64,000 nt of DNA from Trichobilharzia regenti. Lineage: Eukaryota > Platyhelminthes > Trematoda > Strigeidida > Schistosomatidae. The notes under the pieces are model-generated. The model had not been told where the DNA came from, made no database searches, and worked only from the letters and a program-made list of their open reading frames with translations. Position numbers and translations under genes: made by a program. Shown one piece after another: positions 32,301 through 47,300 of the stretch (positions within the stretch are counted from its first letter, which is position 1; every line of letters starts with the position of its first letter). The stretch spans positions 63,984,887-64,048,886 of the forward strand of contig OX235262.1 of assembly GCA_944472135.2 (NCBI GenBank). Reading direction: 5' to 3'.

Positions 32301-35300
32301 GATGTAGACTCGATGAACCTGGCAGGATTCAGTAATGAATCTCTCTCTCCACCTACCTATATTACTCTTTAGAATTTTGACTCTGTTCCACCCTATTGTG
32401 TCGTTGTGTGTTAATGAATGCAGTGCGATTGCTGAGTTTTTTTTCTAAATTACTCATCTTCATGCTGTAAATCGCTCAAACCTTAGCTAAATTCTTATGT
32501 TCTGATTATCTCGCTACTCCTGATCTACTAGTATGACTTCGCAGTCATTGTAAATTATATTATTTTGTTTAATTGGGTCCACTGGTTCTTTTAGTCTACA
32601 GAGCTTGTTTCTGAGTGCGTTTGAATACAATCTTGCTTTATTGACAATTTGACGTAGGGTCTTAGCCGTCCCCTCCTTATATGGTAGAACTGTAGATGGC
32701 TTATATTCTTTGTTATTTACGTTATTATCACTATTAGTTTCACCATAATTTTTTATTTTGCTTTTGACATTTTTTGATATTCCTAATGAATTTTATAGGA
32801 TAGTTATTCAACACCAACGCCTCTTCTATCTGTTTCATTTCATCGTTTAGGTCTTTGTTGTACTACTTTGTGGAGTCATTACTCGGTTTGTTAGACACTT
32901 AACTAAACCTGCATTTACAGACAATGGATGAGATGAATTAAAGTCTAAATATCTACTAGCTGAATGCGTTGGCTTTTTATAAACACTAGTGTGCAGTTTA
33001 CCTTCTTCTATTCGTTTTATTTTACAGTCTAACATAGCTAATTTCCCTTATTCAATTTCTGATTCAAATGTATTTTATTCCATTTACTAGTGAATTTATA
33101 TGCGTCAAGACGTTACAGATATGTCCATAATAGAGTTATATTCTACCACACTGCCCAAGTTATATCCTTATATCAATACAAATAATCTGTTAGAAGTAGT
33201 AGATAATTTCATGTATCTAGTTTTCAGTGTGTACCGATAAATTCGTAAGGGGTGTGATTTTAAACGAAATAAAGGAATTCAGATCTGTATACGTTTGTCT
33301 AACTCACAAATTGTGTTATTTCAGACTCTATGCCTAGGTGTCAGATGTTAATACTATTTTCGATTACCGCCTTCAGTGGTTCCTATAATCCTCACTGGAA
33401 CTCTTGAGAATAGCTTAAAGAACTGGTTTTCTAATTAGTTCTGAAAGACAGTTTTGTTTGATTACTTCTTTCAGGAAATAAGAGCACCCTGGGTGAAGTC
33501 AGAAAGAGCAAATAACGTTATCAGGTGCGATTCAGAACTGCACTCATTTTCAAGTCCTCCTGTTTCTCCCGATATGTCTTATGTATTAACTCTTATAACC
33601 TCAGTTACACATTTTTCTGGTTTGTTCTTCATACACATGTACATGGTATATGTCACCGATGCTCGTATATACGCATCACTAATGCACACGTTGTATTTAT
33701 TGTTTGTTGAACTTTGTGCAACACTTCAATCATGATACATTTTGTTCCTTTGATGATTCCGAATGATACGATCGGTGTATTTTGACTGCCTTTTGAAAAC
33801 TTTGAACTAAACGTGTTTTTTGTGGTTATCATGATATAAATTGGTATATACACAGTCTCATCGTATACAGAATGAACTATGCCTATATATATATATATAT
33901 ATGGCATTACGTATGACTAAATTTCTTGAAAATATGTGGGTAGTTTAATTCTGATACGAATAATAAAATTAGAAACAACACTTCTGAAAAACATTCTTAT
34001 CACTAATTACTATTTGTTTGGTACTGCTATTTAGTTCATCTTGAAAAGTCATTTTCGTCGAGTAAATCAGACCTCTGAATCTTACGAACACATTCCATAA
34101 CCTTATGATTTTGGAAAATTGATATAGATATAGGTTGATTTTGTCATCATATCACTGTTCGAGGAAACCGTATTGTGTATTGTGGGATCTGTGCGTAAAC
34201 TGTGTCACTTTTGCTAATAAGTAATTCTGTATTAAAGACAAATGTATCTTGTTCCTTGTATCTATGTGTTACATCAACATTAAGTTTTCCAAACTATGTT
34301 GAAAATAAACAAAAGTACATTACCAATTTGCAGTATCGCTTAAAGGATAATTTTAGGTTTACTAACAAAAGAGACCATTAGTCATTTATAGCGAAATCAA
34401 GGGATTCACCAGTTATTTATCTTTAAAAGTTTAGAGATCTGTTACTTTCCACTCTATGTATATTATGCATTTCTTACCTAATATCAGCTATTCGATGCAG
34501 CTCAATTTGAGCGGTAAACAGTCGCTTATATCCGGGGTTTATGTAGGGAATAAATGCTGCCAGAGTAACAGACCGTGATAAATGCTGGTTCTGAACTTAG
34601 TAAGGTTGGAAAAAGGAGGCTGTTGAATCGAAACCTCCTCGGCACAAAACTTCAAATCCATTTCACTTTATCTCTTAAGAGTTTGTAAGTAAATAACTTT
34701 CATACAATCTCTGCTTTTCAGCTTTTCACTAACCTTTGTATATTAATAGCCAGCATCAACCTTATTCAACAACTGTACGACAACGGAACATGTCAAGTGA
34801 TCCACAACGGAAAACTCAGCGAGGCGTTTGGAGTAAACACAGGAGTCAGACAAGGGTGCTGGCTTATTATCACCAATGATATTCCGAATTGTGGTGGATT
34901 ATGCGGCAGACAGTGGGAAACGAGAAGATAGGGATATCCTGGACCGACGCGAAGAACCTAGAAGACCTGGATTTCGCGTGTAGATGATTGATGTTTGATG
35001 TCACACAAAATCGAAGACGTACAAACGAAAACCGACAAACTGGTCGGAGAAGCTGCGAAGACAGGACTCCAGGTGAACATAGACAAGATGGAGGTTATGA
35101 AAATAACCTACCAACAACAACAGCAGCAGCAACATCAAGCGTCAATCACCATCAACGGGAGGGATTTTAAAGAGGTTACTTCATTCACTTATCTAGGGTG
35201 CATTGTCTCAACTACAGGAGGAACGGACGAGGATGTCAAATAGGGAATCAGTAAGGCGAGAAACACATTCATCAACCTGAAATCAATCTGGAAATCTTCG

Positions 35301-38300
35301 TCACTCAGCATCACCAACAAAATTCGGATTTTCAGTACAAACGTAAAGTCAGTTCTTCTATATGGATCAGAAACTTGGCGGGTGACAAAGAATATTTCCA
35401 ACAGGCTATTGCAAACCTTTATCAACAACTGTCTTCGCTGGATCTATACTGAAGATCAGATGGCCGGGCCGGGCCGGAAAGAATCACTAACAAGAAACTA
35501 TGGGAACAAGCAAAACAAGAACCAATCGTCCAACAAATATGCAGGAGAAAGTGGAGATGGACTGAACACTCACTGAGGAGGCCGCTGGGTGACATCGCGC
35601 GTCGGGCCCTCGAGTGGAACCCGAAAGGGAAGTGGCGAGTGGGACGTCAGTGCAAGGGTGACATGGAGGAGATCGTGTGAAGAGGAGTTGAAAGAATATG
35701 GACTAACATGGATGCAGATGAAGAGTACAGCAGAAGACAGAAGTGGCAAGTGAAGACGTGCAGTTGAAGCTCTATGCTCCACTAGGAACCCAAGGGAACA
35801 ATAATAATAGTACCAACGAACTGATTGGCGACGAAATCTCAGCACGGAACCAAAAAGCTCGAGCTGCTTTCGCTGACTTACACCATCTCTGGCGTAGACG
35901 TGACATCCGGCTATCAACCAAGGGACGTGTGTGCTGCTCAGCAGTTCGCTCCGTCCTTCTCTATGGCTCTGAAACATGGCCAATACGCGTTGAAGACATG
36001 AAAAGGTTGACCGCTTTCGATCATAGATGTCTGCGATCCCTGTCTCACGTTAGGTGGTTTCATAAGGTAAGTAATGTTGACGTTAGGCGTAGAGTGTCGG
36101 GCAAAGAGGGAAAATCAATCGACGAGGCTATAAAGTTACATAGATTGAGATGGCTAGGTCACGTGCTTCGCATGCCTAACCATCGCCTCCCCCGACGGGC
36201 ATTACTAGCTGATATAGGTGAAGGTTGGAAAAGAGCCAGTGGTGGCCAAACAAAAACATGGCCTCATCAATCCATGAAATCCTTGACAGTTAAACTGAGT
36301 CAGGTAGGGAGATGCAGACTTCCGGGTTGGGGCCCTCGGGACTCTAGGAATCAATGGCTGGAGACAATAGGTGACATGGCTCAAAATCGTTGTCAATGGC
36401 CAGCGCAGATGTATTCAGTCTCTGTAATCTTTCATATTCCTTTCTACCATTACCCATTCTGTTTCACTCTTATACTTGTCAAACTCTATTGATTCTCTTC
36501 ACTCATCTTCTTGTCTACCTCTGTGTGCTATTTGGAACGTGGCAACTCGAAGTGGTGCACTTCGGTGCCAAGTTCTATATTGAATCCAGATAGACAGACA
36601 GAATAGCCATTTCTAAATCAGTGAATTTCATATAAATTTATCAACAGTTCAAAGACTATCTGTAACTAGATAGCTTTTGTCCTAAATCACTCTAGAAACC
36701 TAAAATTTACAAAATCTTTACCTTGGATGTGTGTTCAGTAAGTCAATATTGAGCAAACTACATTATGTTTGTATTTAGTTATGGTGAGAGCTGTTTGCAA
36801 GACAAAATTGTAGACAACAATTGAGGTTAATGTTTACGTCTCAAATCTTGGTCATGAGAAAAAACCAGAACACAGCCTAACCTTGAGGAACTCAACAACC
36901 AACCACAGAAGACTTAGCGTAGGCGGATACGATTAGCAGATTAATCACCGGACTGTTTAAGAAACGGCAACAAAGAGATGACAGAGTAACCTTCAGCAGG
37001 AAAACAACCAATCAGAAGACGTTGCTTCTCTGCCAGCAATAACGAATAATAATGTACATAAAAATCTGTAAATATCTTTTGACTTTCTCAATAAACAATC
37101 TGTTGCCTGGCCCTTTTCTTATGTCGTTTCACAGTAAGTTTAAATTACAGAAGCATTTGGTAGACCTGCAGTTCTTGAAGTAGAGATGTAAAGAAAAGGC
37201 TCGCTATCTTTATTATACATTTTAAAGCTGTAGAAAAAAATGTTTCGAATAAGTGTTAGTCTATGCTAACTTGGTTTGTCACACTTCATAATAGTTCATA
37301 TTTATATCAGAGATATAGAAATCCAAGTGATAACTAAATAGAAAGAAAATATTGTATTTATAAACTTTGTCCAGCACCGATTATATTTAACGGTTCTGTT
37401 GTGATTTTCAACACTGACATGCGCCACGATAATTCTTAGTCTTCCCGAAACCATTGTGTTATATGGATGATTGAGAATCGCGGTTCATTTTATAAGTGGT
37501 ATAGTACGCATCCCTTGAAAAGACAGTCTTTCTAATAATCCACATGATGTCAGTCCAACCGTTTCTCTGGCGACAATTATTTTAGCCATTGCTCTAAAAA
37601 CTTAATTTTCCATCCCCAGTGCCGGTGTAGAGGAACAATCAACATTTCGATATTAGACCACCTGATCTTAATGGACCATAAAACCAATATCGGAGAATCT
37701 TTTCCTAAAATTTATCGGGCACCCAATTAGAGTATTCTTAACAGCAAAGGACATTGCAATTCGCTTAAAATAACTTTAGCTTCTCGTACAAAAGAAACAG
37801 GTTCAGCCGCTATCGCTACCCTAACCCTTTCTGGAACCCATGAATTCATAGATTCTTTAACTTCCCTTAATTCATCTGATATTTACTTTAGTGTTATACT
37901 GATACATACAGATGCTTTGGAACTGTGATCTATAGGTTCTATCGATTCGATCTCAGTGAAAACGGGAATGTTGTTAATAACAATAATTCTTTAATTAATA
38001 TGGACATAAAACTGTAGAATCTGATGAAGAAGTTACCGAAGAGAATATTCTTTTTTCACCAGTCAGTCTTTTGCTGTTTTTATATGTTAGGATGGTGGAA
38101 TTGTTAAGAGTTCTACTATTTTGTTTGTATGGCTGTTAGAAGAAAGAAGTCACTTCCAATCAGCAGCAAGAAGTGGCAGAAGAGAGCAGTGAAAATAAAC
38201 AATTCCTAACTCTATCATATTGTATATTTTGACATGAAAGATAAACGTTTACTCTGCCATTCTATTTTATGCTTACCTTGATCACCACGTGTCATCACTG

Positions 38301-41300
38301 TTGTTGAACAAACAAAATGCTTTTTATAACCTGTTTTACAGGCATTATCTTCTAGGCAAAAGCTTGCTTTATGACCAACAGCCATAAGTTGTTGTTTAGC
38401 ATTGATTACCTTGTAATAGGAAAATACTTTCATACTATGATAATGCCTAAATTAATAGGAAGCAGAAACAAAATAAGGGGGTGTGAGGATAAATTCAACA
38501 ATTTCCAATCACATATATTGATTAACAGATATAGAAACAATAATATGAATACTACTACGGTTATTACTGCTAATTCTAATAATAGGGAGTGTTTCATATG
38601 AACATGACTTTCAATATTTTTCGCATCAAACAAATTTTAAACATCAGACTTCAAGTATGACCAGATAGGACTGTATTTACTCTTGAGCTATCATAAATGG
38701 TTTGAAACCACCCAGTAATTTGAATTGTTTGAGCTTAGTCTAACTGGGCACAGTCTTGATGAGCTCAGCCTCGGGTGAACGAACCAAGAGGTTGTCTAGT
38801 GTACAGATCACTTCAACTTGCCTAGCGAACACTGCTAGCAGACGTCAGCAGTTCCCAGCTTCTGATATCAATCGGTAGTGTACTAATGACGATTTGATTT
38901 GATAATTATCTCCATCTAAGGTTGTGTTATTATTTCCCTCAGATTTCCGGTTTGTAGTTTCGATATAGATTTTACCACAAAAAGATACCAACTAGAGAAT
39001 GGATGCGCTGAAGGTTTACTGAGAAGCCATGGTCATTATTGTCCACTATTCCGAGAACGAGATAAATCCTCATCTTTGGCATTAACTGAGTTTGGCGATA
39101 TATAGCAAAATGACAGAAGTTGTAATTCACGGGTGACTGGATTGTAACCCAGTGGTTGAATAGTCAGAGTGTTTACATCGTAATTTGTTTGTGCTAGGCT
39201 TGATCCCTGATGGAATCGTGGATGTGCACTACCGAAGAGTCCCAAACTCTAAATAAGCTGCTGTCCAGTGCTCCTTGGTTTTCAGCGGTTTTCTGACTGA
39301 TATCTGTTCCTGACGAAGTATACCATAATATTATTTCACTCATGTATTTGTCATCATTCTTTTTACCTGCTCATCCTTTGCCTAGATATTTCTTGCTTCA
39401 AATTTGAATAACTGCTATTTCAGCTAACATATTAAAGATTTCTTCTACTACCATGGGAGGATGTCTGAAGTTTGACCGAAGTTTATTATTACTTCTTTTC
39501 ACATCATTTCAATTCAATTCCAAATCCATCATCTAAATTTAATTTCCGACCAAAAATCCAGTTGGAACAATCAGTCTGTTGTTTTACAATTGTAAACTTG
39601 AATTTTTCAAAATAATACTTATCTTTGCTACAGTTTTTATTTCACTGAGCCTTCATGAAGATGTATCACTGTTTTAACTCCCTGTAATCTTTTTTTCCTC
39701 ATTTAGAAAGAAAATGAACTAATTCATTATTAACAGTACACTGCATCTCTTGATACACTGATAAACTCAGTCTGAAAACGCTGTTCCCAATGATCTCATA
39801 ATAAAATAGTTTTATTCGAAACGATGATACTCTGTCACAGTGTCTAAATTCACGTGTTATATCAATGAGACTTTTTCCGGTGGATCATTCACAAAGACAC
39901 ACTGTGTTCGATGGTTGTGCGAAATAAGCAGGAGGCCGTGAACCTAGATTTCGTACTTACTGGTGCTTGTCAGCAAGGTGCTTCTGCACCCTTGAAGACT
40001 CTAGTGTCCTTATTGAGATTTAAACCATTGTCACCTAGTTCTGCCTCCATAAGTTTACTACTAAGCTATCTGGGCTGCTGTTGGACTTGGCAGCATAAGG
40101 ATGATAACATCTCAGTGATCATTTTGTGTGAAGTCATATTTATTTAAAGGTGTCTTTGTCTGTTTTAGTACTACAAATGAAAATCTTATACATATATGAT
40201 TATTCATACGTTAAATGATCAATTCTAAACTAAACAATTAATGTTTATCCATCAATCAGTTTAGTCGCATTTTCATAACTGTAAAGTACATATTTGTGTA
40301 ATGATGTTTATACTCGATGAATTTATAGTTTAGTATTTATAAAATTGCGGTGCGTCGGCGGTTCAGAAGAAAGGGGAGTTTGGGAATGAGGCTAGAAACC
40401 CCACCTCGTAAAAACACCACAATATCTGCCAAAACTTCAGAGCTTAAAGTTTGAAATCGAATGTTTCAGTCGGAGCGCAAATGAATAGAAAAAAATTATG
40501 AAATCATATGTAGTATGACTTTATTATATGAATACATGTACATATTCTATTTAACTTACATATGACATGCATGCCATATCCAACGTTCAGGTGGTTCATG
40601 TGGACGAAATACATCTGTACCAACATTGTGTATAATTGATGAGAAACGCAATAATCGACGCATATGCATTAAAGCTAAATGTCGATTTCTATTTATTAAG
40701 TTGTACACACTCGGTGGGAAGCAGTTCTCTTCTAAGGCACATTGTGCTTGAAATAATGGAATCATACTACTGTAGGCTGAAGCTTCTAAAGCTTGTACAT
40801 CTGGTTCTAAATCCGCTAAGACTAAAATGATTAAAAGAAGAAGTAAGTTGGATACATCAATACACAGTCATTAATAAAAGCCAATCAGAGACATATTGCA
40901 ATCTCCAATTTTCTTATAAGAAATCACGTTTTGTCTTATGGAATAAATGATAAAATACATCTATGTATATAAAGGTTTATTTTAATTTTAAACTTTTATT
41001 TGAAGAACTTATTGGAGAAGACTTTGAAAGTGTTTATTTCAAACTAGCTGACATTTCTGAGTTCCTTCCCAGTCATGTGGTTAGGCGAAAATTCTAAATC
41101 ATCATCGTCATCATCAGAAAATCATCAAGAGAAATCACACACTAGGCCATCGCTCGAGTGAACCCGGATGGGAAACGACGAGTCGGTCGTCCGAGGGTGA
41201 TACGGAGGAAGTCATGTGAAGAGGAGATGAAAGCATGTGCGCAGACGTGGAGCCAGGTGAAAACGTTGACAGAGAACCGAACACAATGGAGACGTGCAGC

Positions 41301-44300
41301 TGAAGCCCTATATTCCTCTAGGAATTAAAGAAAACAATAATAATAACAGCAAATCAATGGGATCCAATCAGTAGTATGTAAACATTTGCTATGAAGGTGG
41401 AAAATCAAGGGGGATTTGCCAATGATAACGAACTGTTTCTAAGTAATTAATTCTCATCATGCTCAAGTTTTCAAGGATATCTTATCGAAAACCTTGTACT
41501 TTAGTTAGCCGAAGGATTCGTCAGTATTGTAATACTAATAGTGTTCAAAATAGTCTACGGCAATAGATAAAATTTACAGTTTAGGATCAGGATGGAAATC
41601 GCCTTCTGAACTTTAATAGTTGATGGTGAACATTTTATGATTAGGCTTGATAGCACTTTTGGCATTGATTTCATTTAAAAGTGGCATTTACTTTTAAATT
41701 GGATGAATAAAATGAGTGCTGAACACGTTATCAAGCTTGGTGATGAAACGTCCGCCATTAAATACAAAACCTTGGAGAACATCAAACATTTTCTAAAATG
41801 TTTTACAGTTGAGTAACATGAAAATTCACTTAAGTATTATATGAACGATATTTGGAAATTAAATTTCATTTTGAAGTTAACTATTAATGTACTCTGCGGT
41901 TTTTCAGACGTCTTCTGAGCTTAAAATGGGACACCAGACTAATACCTTACGGTTTTTTTCTGTATCACTTTGACACTGACCGCATAGTGTGTTCTTTTGT
42001 TAATTTTTAGAAACTATTGTAATTATGCTGAACAGTGAGTCATTTTTACTTGAGAGTGTAGTGCTAGGATGTATGTTTCACTCTATTCAACATTTTTCGT
42101 CTGGATATATCCTCATGCTTTTGTCCCCACTGTGAAGTCAACCGGTCATTCATCACTTTGAAGTCATAAAAACAACATTACACTGTAAGTCGTTTACTCA
42201 GTGAATACTGGCCTGTTATTTACAATGATAATTACATACTTCAGATATTGATGCAAACACTGATGTGTGTTACGCATGCCTAGCCACCGCCTTCCTCGAC
42301 CGACGGGCAATGTTAGCTGACATAGAATCAGGTTGGAAAAGAGCTAGTGGAGGTCAAACAAAAACATGCATCAGTCAATGAAATCTGCGATAGTTAGTTT
42401 AAGTCAGTCACTTAGAGAGGTGTAGACTTCCTTGTTTGGGTCTCCGGGATGGTAAAAACCAATGGCTGAAGGCAGTAGGTGATATGGCTTAAAGTCGTTC
42501 TCAAGGGCGCAGATGCATCCTTGTGACTTATAATATCCAATAAAATTCTATTGTTCTTTCATATTACTACTCTTTATGCCTCATATTTATGTTTGTTATC
42601 TCTCTTTTAAATCTCTGTTACTTACTCTCTTCTCTTGCTTTGTCAATGTTTACGTCCCAAATCTTGGTCATGAGAAAAGAACAAGAACGAAGACTAACTC
42701 AACAACCATTCACAACAGAATTAGCGTGGGTGGATACTATTCGCAGATATTTGGTCTGACCTTCAAAGAAGCGACCACAAAGAGATGGCAGAATAACCTT
42801 CAGCAAGAAAACGACCAATCAGAAGGCTTTTTTTCTCTGCTAATAATAAGGAGTAATAATAATATACATAAAAATCTATAAATATCTTTTGATTTCCTCA
42901 ATAAACTATGTGTTGCCTAGCCCTTGTCTTCTGTTGTTACACTTGTACTAGGCTAAATGAATAATCGCTTTTCATAAAATATGCCTTCGCTAAATGATAA
43001 GGTACAATAATCAATTTTCTTATCAAGGCATTATTTAGTCCGCGAAATATGTACAACCACAGCTTTTTGTGGCAGTTTTCAGTGACATATTAATCTGTAT
43101 ATTGAATAATTTCCCTATCACTGGAGTAACCCGCGTTTCAGAGTGATTACATAAAGGAATACTGAAGCCCATCGTTTAGTTTTTTGATAGTTACATAATT
43201 TATGCAATGTATCTGCTGTTTATTCCGACCTAAGGCATAAAAAAACAACCATCTAGTACAAATAATCTTTTGCTATAGAAAAGGGTGATGACTAGCAGCT
43301 GAAACCATTATGTTCTTTCTGCGACATACTGACAAGATGGACTTGCATATCCGTTTAGTATTCCCAATGAGACAAAAATCCAGTAACCAACGTTACGTTG
43401 ATAGCCAGTGTGCTGTGCTGCGAGAACTGTCTCTCTTTCCAGAGAGTTTTAGTGTGAACATTGTCATTTACTAGAGTGCACATACATCCAGATAATGCGT
43501 CCTACATAGGGAGCAATGCCCGTCTCACTTTCACCGCTAGTCAATATCTAGTAAACAACTTTGACTTTAGACTAATGGCGTTATTAAAGCACTGGCGCTT
43601 ACATAAAGTGATCATTTCAGTCCAGTCAAACAAACCATAGGAAATCAAAAATGTCACTACTTATTACTCTGAAATTATAATTACAATCATTTGTAGACAA
43701 ATTGCTTTCAGAATGATGATCAGTGCAGCTTCGTGATTCTACTTTGATTGATGGATGTCGACGAATTAGAATGTCCGATTACGCGTACCTGCCTACCTTT
43801 TAAAGTCCTATGGTTTAAATCAATGAATGATAGCCAGACACAAGTTTTAAATATGCGGTAAAGGGAATTAAGAGTTTATCATGTACACATAAATTCAAAA
43901 AGTATCAATTCACCTGTTGTACAGTTGACCACAATTCCTAAACTTTTATTTGAACATGGTACACCATTCGGATCCGTAAAAGTGATACAATCTTCTAACC
44001 TTGACTCATTTCCAAAACAATGTCCAATGCGTACAAGTGGATAAAGTTTAGTCAAATTCATGTTTTTCAATGGTACCTTGAAGTATAAATATGCAATTTA
44101 TTAACTTTATAACACTGTAAGAACAAAAGTGATTTTTGGTCTCAAAATGAATTATGTGTTCATTCAAACTTGAAGTATTTCAAGGCAATCATTTCCCTTG
44201 ATGATTTTAGATAACTATTCCGTCCTAGTTTGGGACTCTTCTCAGTACTCACCCACACTGCCAGGTTCGAACCCAGGACCTTCTGGTTAGAAGGTGAGCT

Positions 44301-47300
44301 CGTAGACCACCAAGCCACTGGGAACCCCTATGGATGCGTCCTGATGAAGAGTCCCAAACTAGGACGAAACAGCTGTCAAGTACTCCGAGGTTTTTCAATG
44401 GTTTTCTAGCTGGTACCAGCTCATGTTGAAATTCTCCAACCAACCAATCAAACTAAATCCCTACGAAAACCAATACTTGATTTTAGATAAGATAATAACA
44501 AGACGTTTAATGTACTTGTTCAACACATTTCGGATCGTCTTCGATACAGCTCTGCTTTCATCCTATCGATGTATTTTTACAATGTCTTTGATAACGTTTG
44601 GCCAAGACACCTAGAAATTTAAGGTTCATTATTATTGTGTTTAAGATAGGGCTATACTTTACACTAATCCTGTGTTTTGGATTTTACGCGTAACTCAAAC
44701 GTTTGATTTGCTAGATCGAAAGTTAAATTGTTAATTATCATTCCGTATTTCTAAGAAAAAATCGACATAGCTTGTCTTGTCATGGTTATGCCGGTTAATT
44801 TAAAGCATTAATATTGCTGTTATAGATGAATACTTTTGTACAATCAGTCAACAAGAAAGCCAAATTGAATTAAATAATTACTAATACCCTTTGCACAAGA
44901 GGTGGCTGTCGTGGCTCATCTGGTCTAGTGGGTAACGCTAGTTGCGTCTGAAGTATAGATACTGGGTTAGAGCCTCAGTGGGAATACCATCACTCACTGG
45001 AAATTGCAGGCACATTCAGATGACGAGTCCTGAGTGGGACAAAGTGTGCTTCGTGGATTCCACTGCTAATCACCACCCACCAATTCATTTCAAGTTAAAT
45101 GATCTCGAATTCTCCATAATTGGTAGACTGCTAATCTCATTTTTACCGTATGTGGTTGCAACATAAAATAGCTAATACTCATCTTCATATACTAAATTAA
45201 GGAAAGTATCTAGAAGTCCCTGTCATTTCAAAAAAAACTTTTCCTGATGAGTTTTAAAAAAGAGGATGCATATGCATACGTATTGAAAATTAAGTTTATT
45301 ATTTAATGTATTCACTTACCGATGAAAATGATGCAGCGAATGGATAATTAGCACTTCGACAGGCTACATTTGCTTCTGCTCCACGAAAATTATCAATACA
45401 TATAGAACTAGTAAGCACCTGACGATTACCACCATGCGGGACACGAACTTTGATCTTATGAAGACCGTTAGTGTTTAGTTTTTCTACCTCACTCCAAAAT
45501 ATTTGCTCAGGTATTTTAAAAAATGAACAGGAGGATAAAGAAGAAGATAAAGGTATAAAATTATTTTCTGTTACATTGGCTGTTTTGATCTCTTTGTCAC
45601 CAATGTAATAATAATTTTTTAAGCATTTCGAATACCTCTTACTCAGCGACTGCTTTTTGATTTTCAAAACAGCCGACTGGTAGGTTGCAGAGAAATCAAT
45701 GATGCATTTAATCAATTTTTGCAAAGTACTGAGTTCAAGATGAAATCTCATCACAGTTTTATTTATTGATCAGAAGTATCTAGACCCAGTGTGTGGTCAT
45801 TATGACACTACAGATAACGTCAGTAGCATAATGGTAGCTGACATGATCATTTAGAAACCACTCATATCAACCAGTGGTGACTGCTAGTCGTATTGAGGCT
45901 CTCTAATTACCGGTCAGCTGTTTTTTTTATCTATTTGAGACAAGTTTATGGGTAGCATATGATTACTGTTTCGTCTTAAATAGCCGAGTCAGTTTAAATG
46001 GCTAAAATATTGGCTAGGTACTTAGGTAGACACAAATACAAATAGTAATAAGACTTTTATGTTGTGGAGAGACCATAAGAGGTCACTGAATCTTTGCTTG
46101 TCTTCCCTTAAAGCATTTTTATAAATCTGCTGAATTCCCTACCTTCAGGAAATAACAATCCTAGCCAAAGTATGCTAGATAGGTTCCTATATGATCTAAA
46201 TGGCTAATTATCTAAGTATTCAGGTTTGGAAAAGAGTGATTCAAGTTAGAGTCTTCCGTGAAATGTGAATTTAATATCATCATTTATGAATGATGATGAT
46301 GCAATATGAAAAGCAGGCCTAGTTGAAGCAAGACTTCCTGTCTTCTGAATCCTCAATAAATTCCATAAATGACAAGTAAATTAAATTAAAAGTGAATAAT
46401 GGGAATGGAGGTTCAATGAAAAAATGGTAGCGAACCACGGAAGAGTCCGTATAAATTTCTAGCCAACATACACCTAAACTGAAAAAAGCCATGTGTGAGG
46501 CTAGCACCCACACCCTTTAAAAGAATACTACTGCTACAGAAATCCAGAGCTCCATGTTCCACTCAGGATGCAGTGAAGAAAATACCATGCAATGATTCTG
46601 AGATCAATAATATAGGTCAAAGTAGTAGGACGGGGTCTTTAGATTAGCAGAACACACACATTTAATGAATAATGTACGATTGGAGTTTAATAAGATAAGA
46701 ATCTAAGAACAAAATTCAGATTTTCAACACCAATGTATGAGTCAGTTCTTCTGTGTGGTTCAGACACTTGGTATGTGCGTCAAGAAAAGCACTTCCAACA
46801 GACTGATGCAAATTTTTATCAGCAGATGCCTTCACAGGCTCCATACTGAAGGTCAGAAGCCCTGAAGTGATTAGCGACAAGAAACTATTGGAAACAACCA
46901 ACCAAGAACCTATTGCCTAAGAAAATGGAGATGGTTTGGGTATACGCCGAAGAGACCATTGGGTAACATCGCGTGCCAGGCCACTGTTTAAGTTGTGTGT
47001 GAGTTCGAGTGTGACGCGGAGGAGATGAAAGCTTATGAGTAGCCTTTGGGTCAGCTGAAGAAGACTACGAGAACATGGTGAAGTGGAAACGTGCTGGTGA
47101 AGTTCTATGTTCCACTTGGAATGCAAGGGAGTAAAAATAACGATAACATGATACCACTAAAAGCATTTACACAAAACCACGCAATAGGATGCGAAAAGGT
47201 GATAGTCTTATAGATTGAATTGAAACAAGCTGACTGCTGTAGCTTTATGTAAGGAATCGACCGAGAATACATGAAGAAAAAAAGGGTTCAGAACCTGTCC

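Noticed and set aside
33454..33735. An open frame of 93 codons as a gene
   Set aside because: No family likeness and overlapping frames on both strands; it lies inside a LOXL intron next to a dead Penelope-like element.
35102..35131. A polyglutamine-coding tract
   Set aside because: It lies in a decayed R2 reverse transcriptase frame; the CAA/CAG repeat also appears in the R2 copy near 22260.
35743..36492. A 249-codon open frame as a host gene
   Set aside because: It is the C-terminal part of retrotransposon R1, and its first codons come from the R2 tail.
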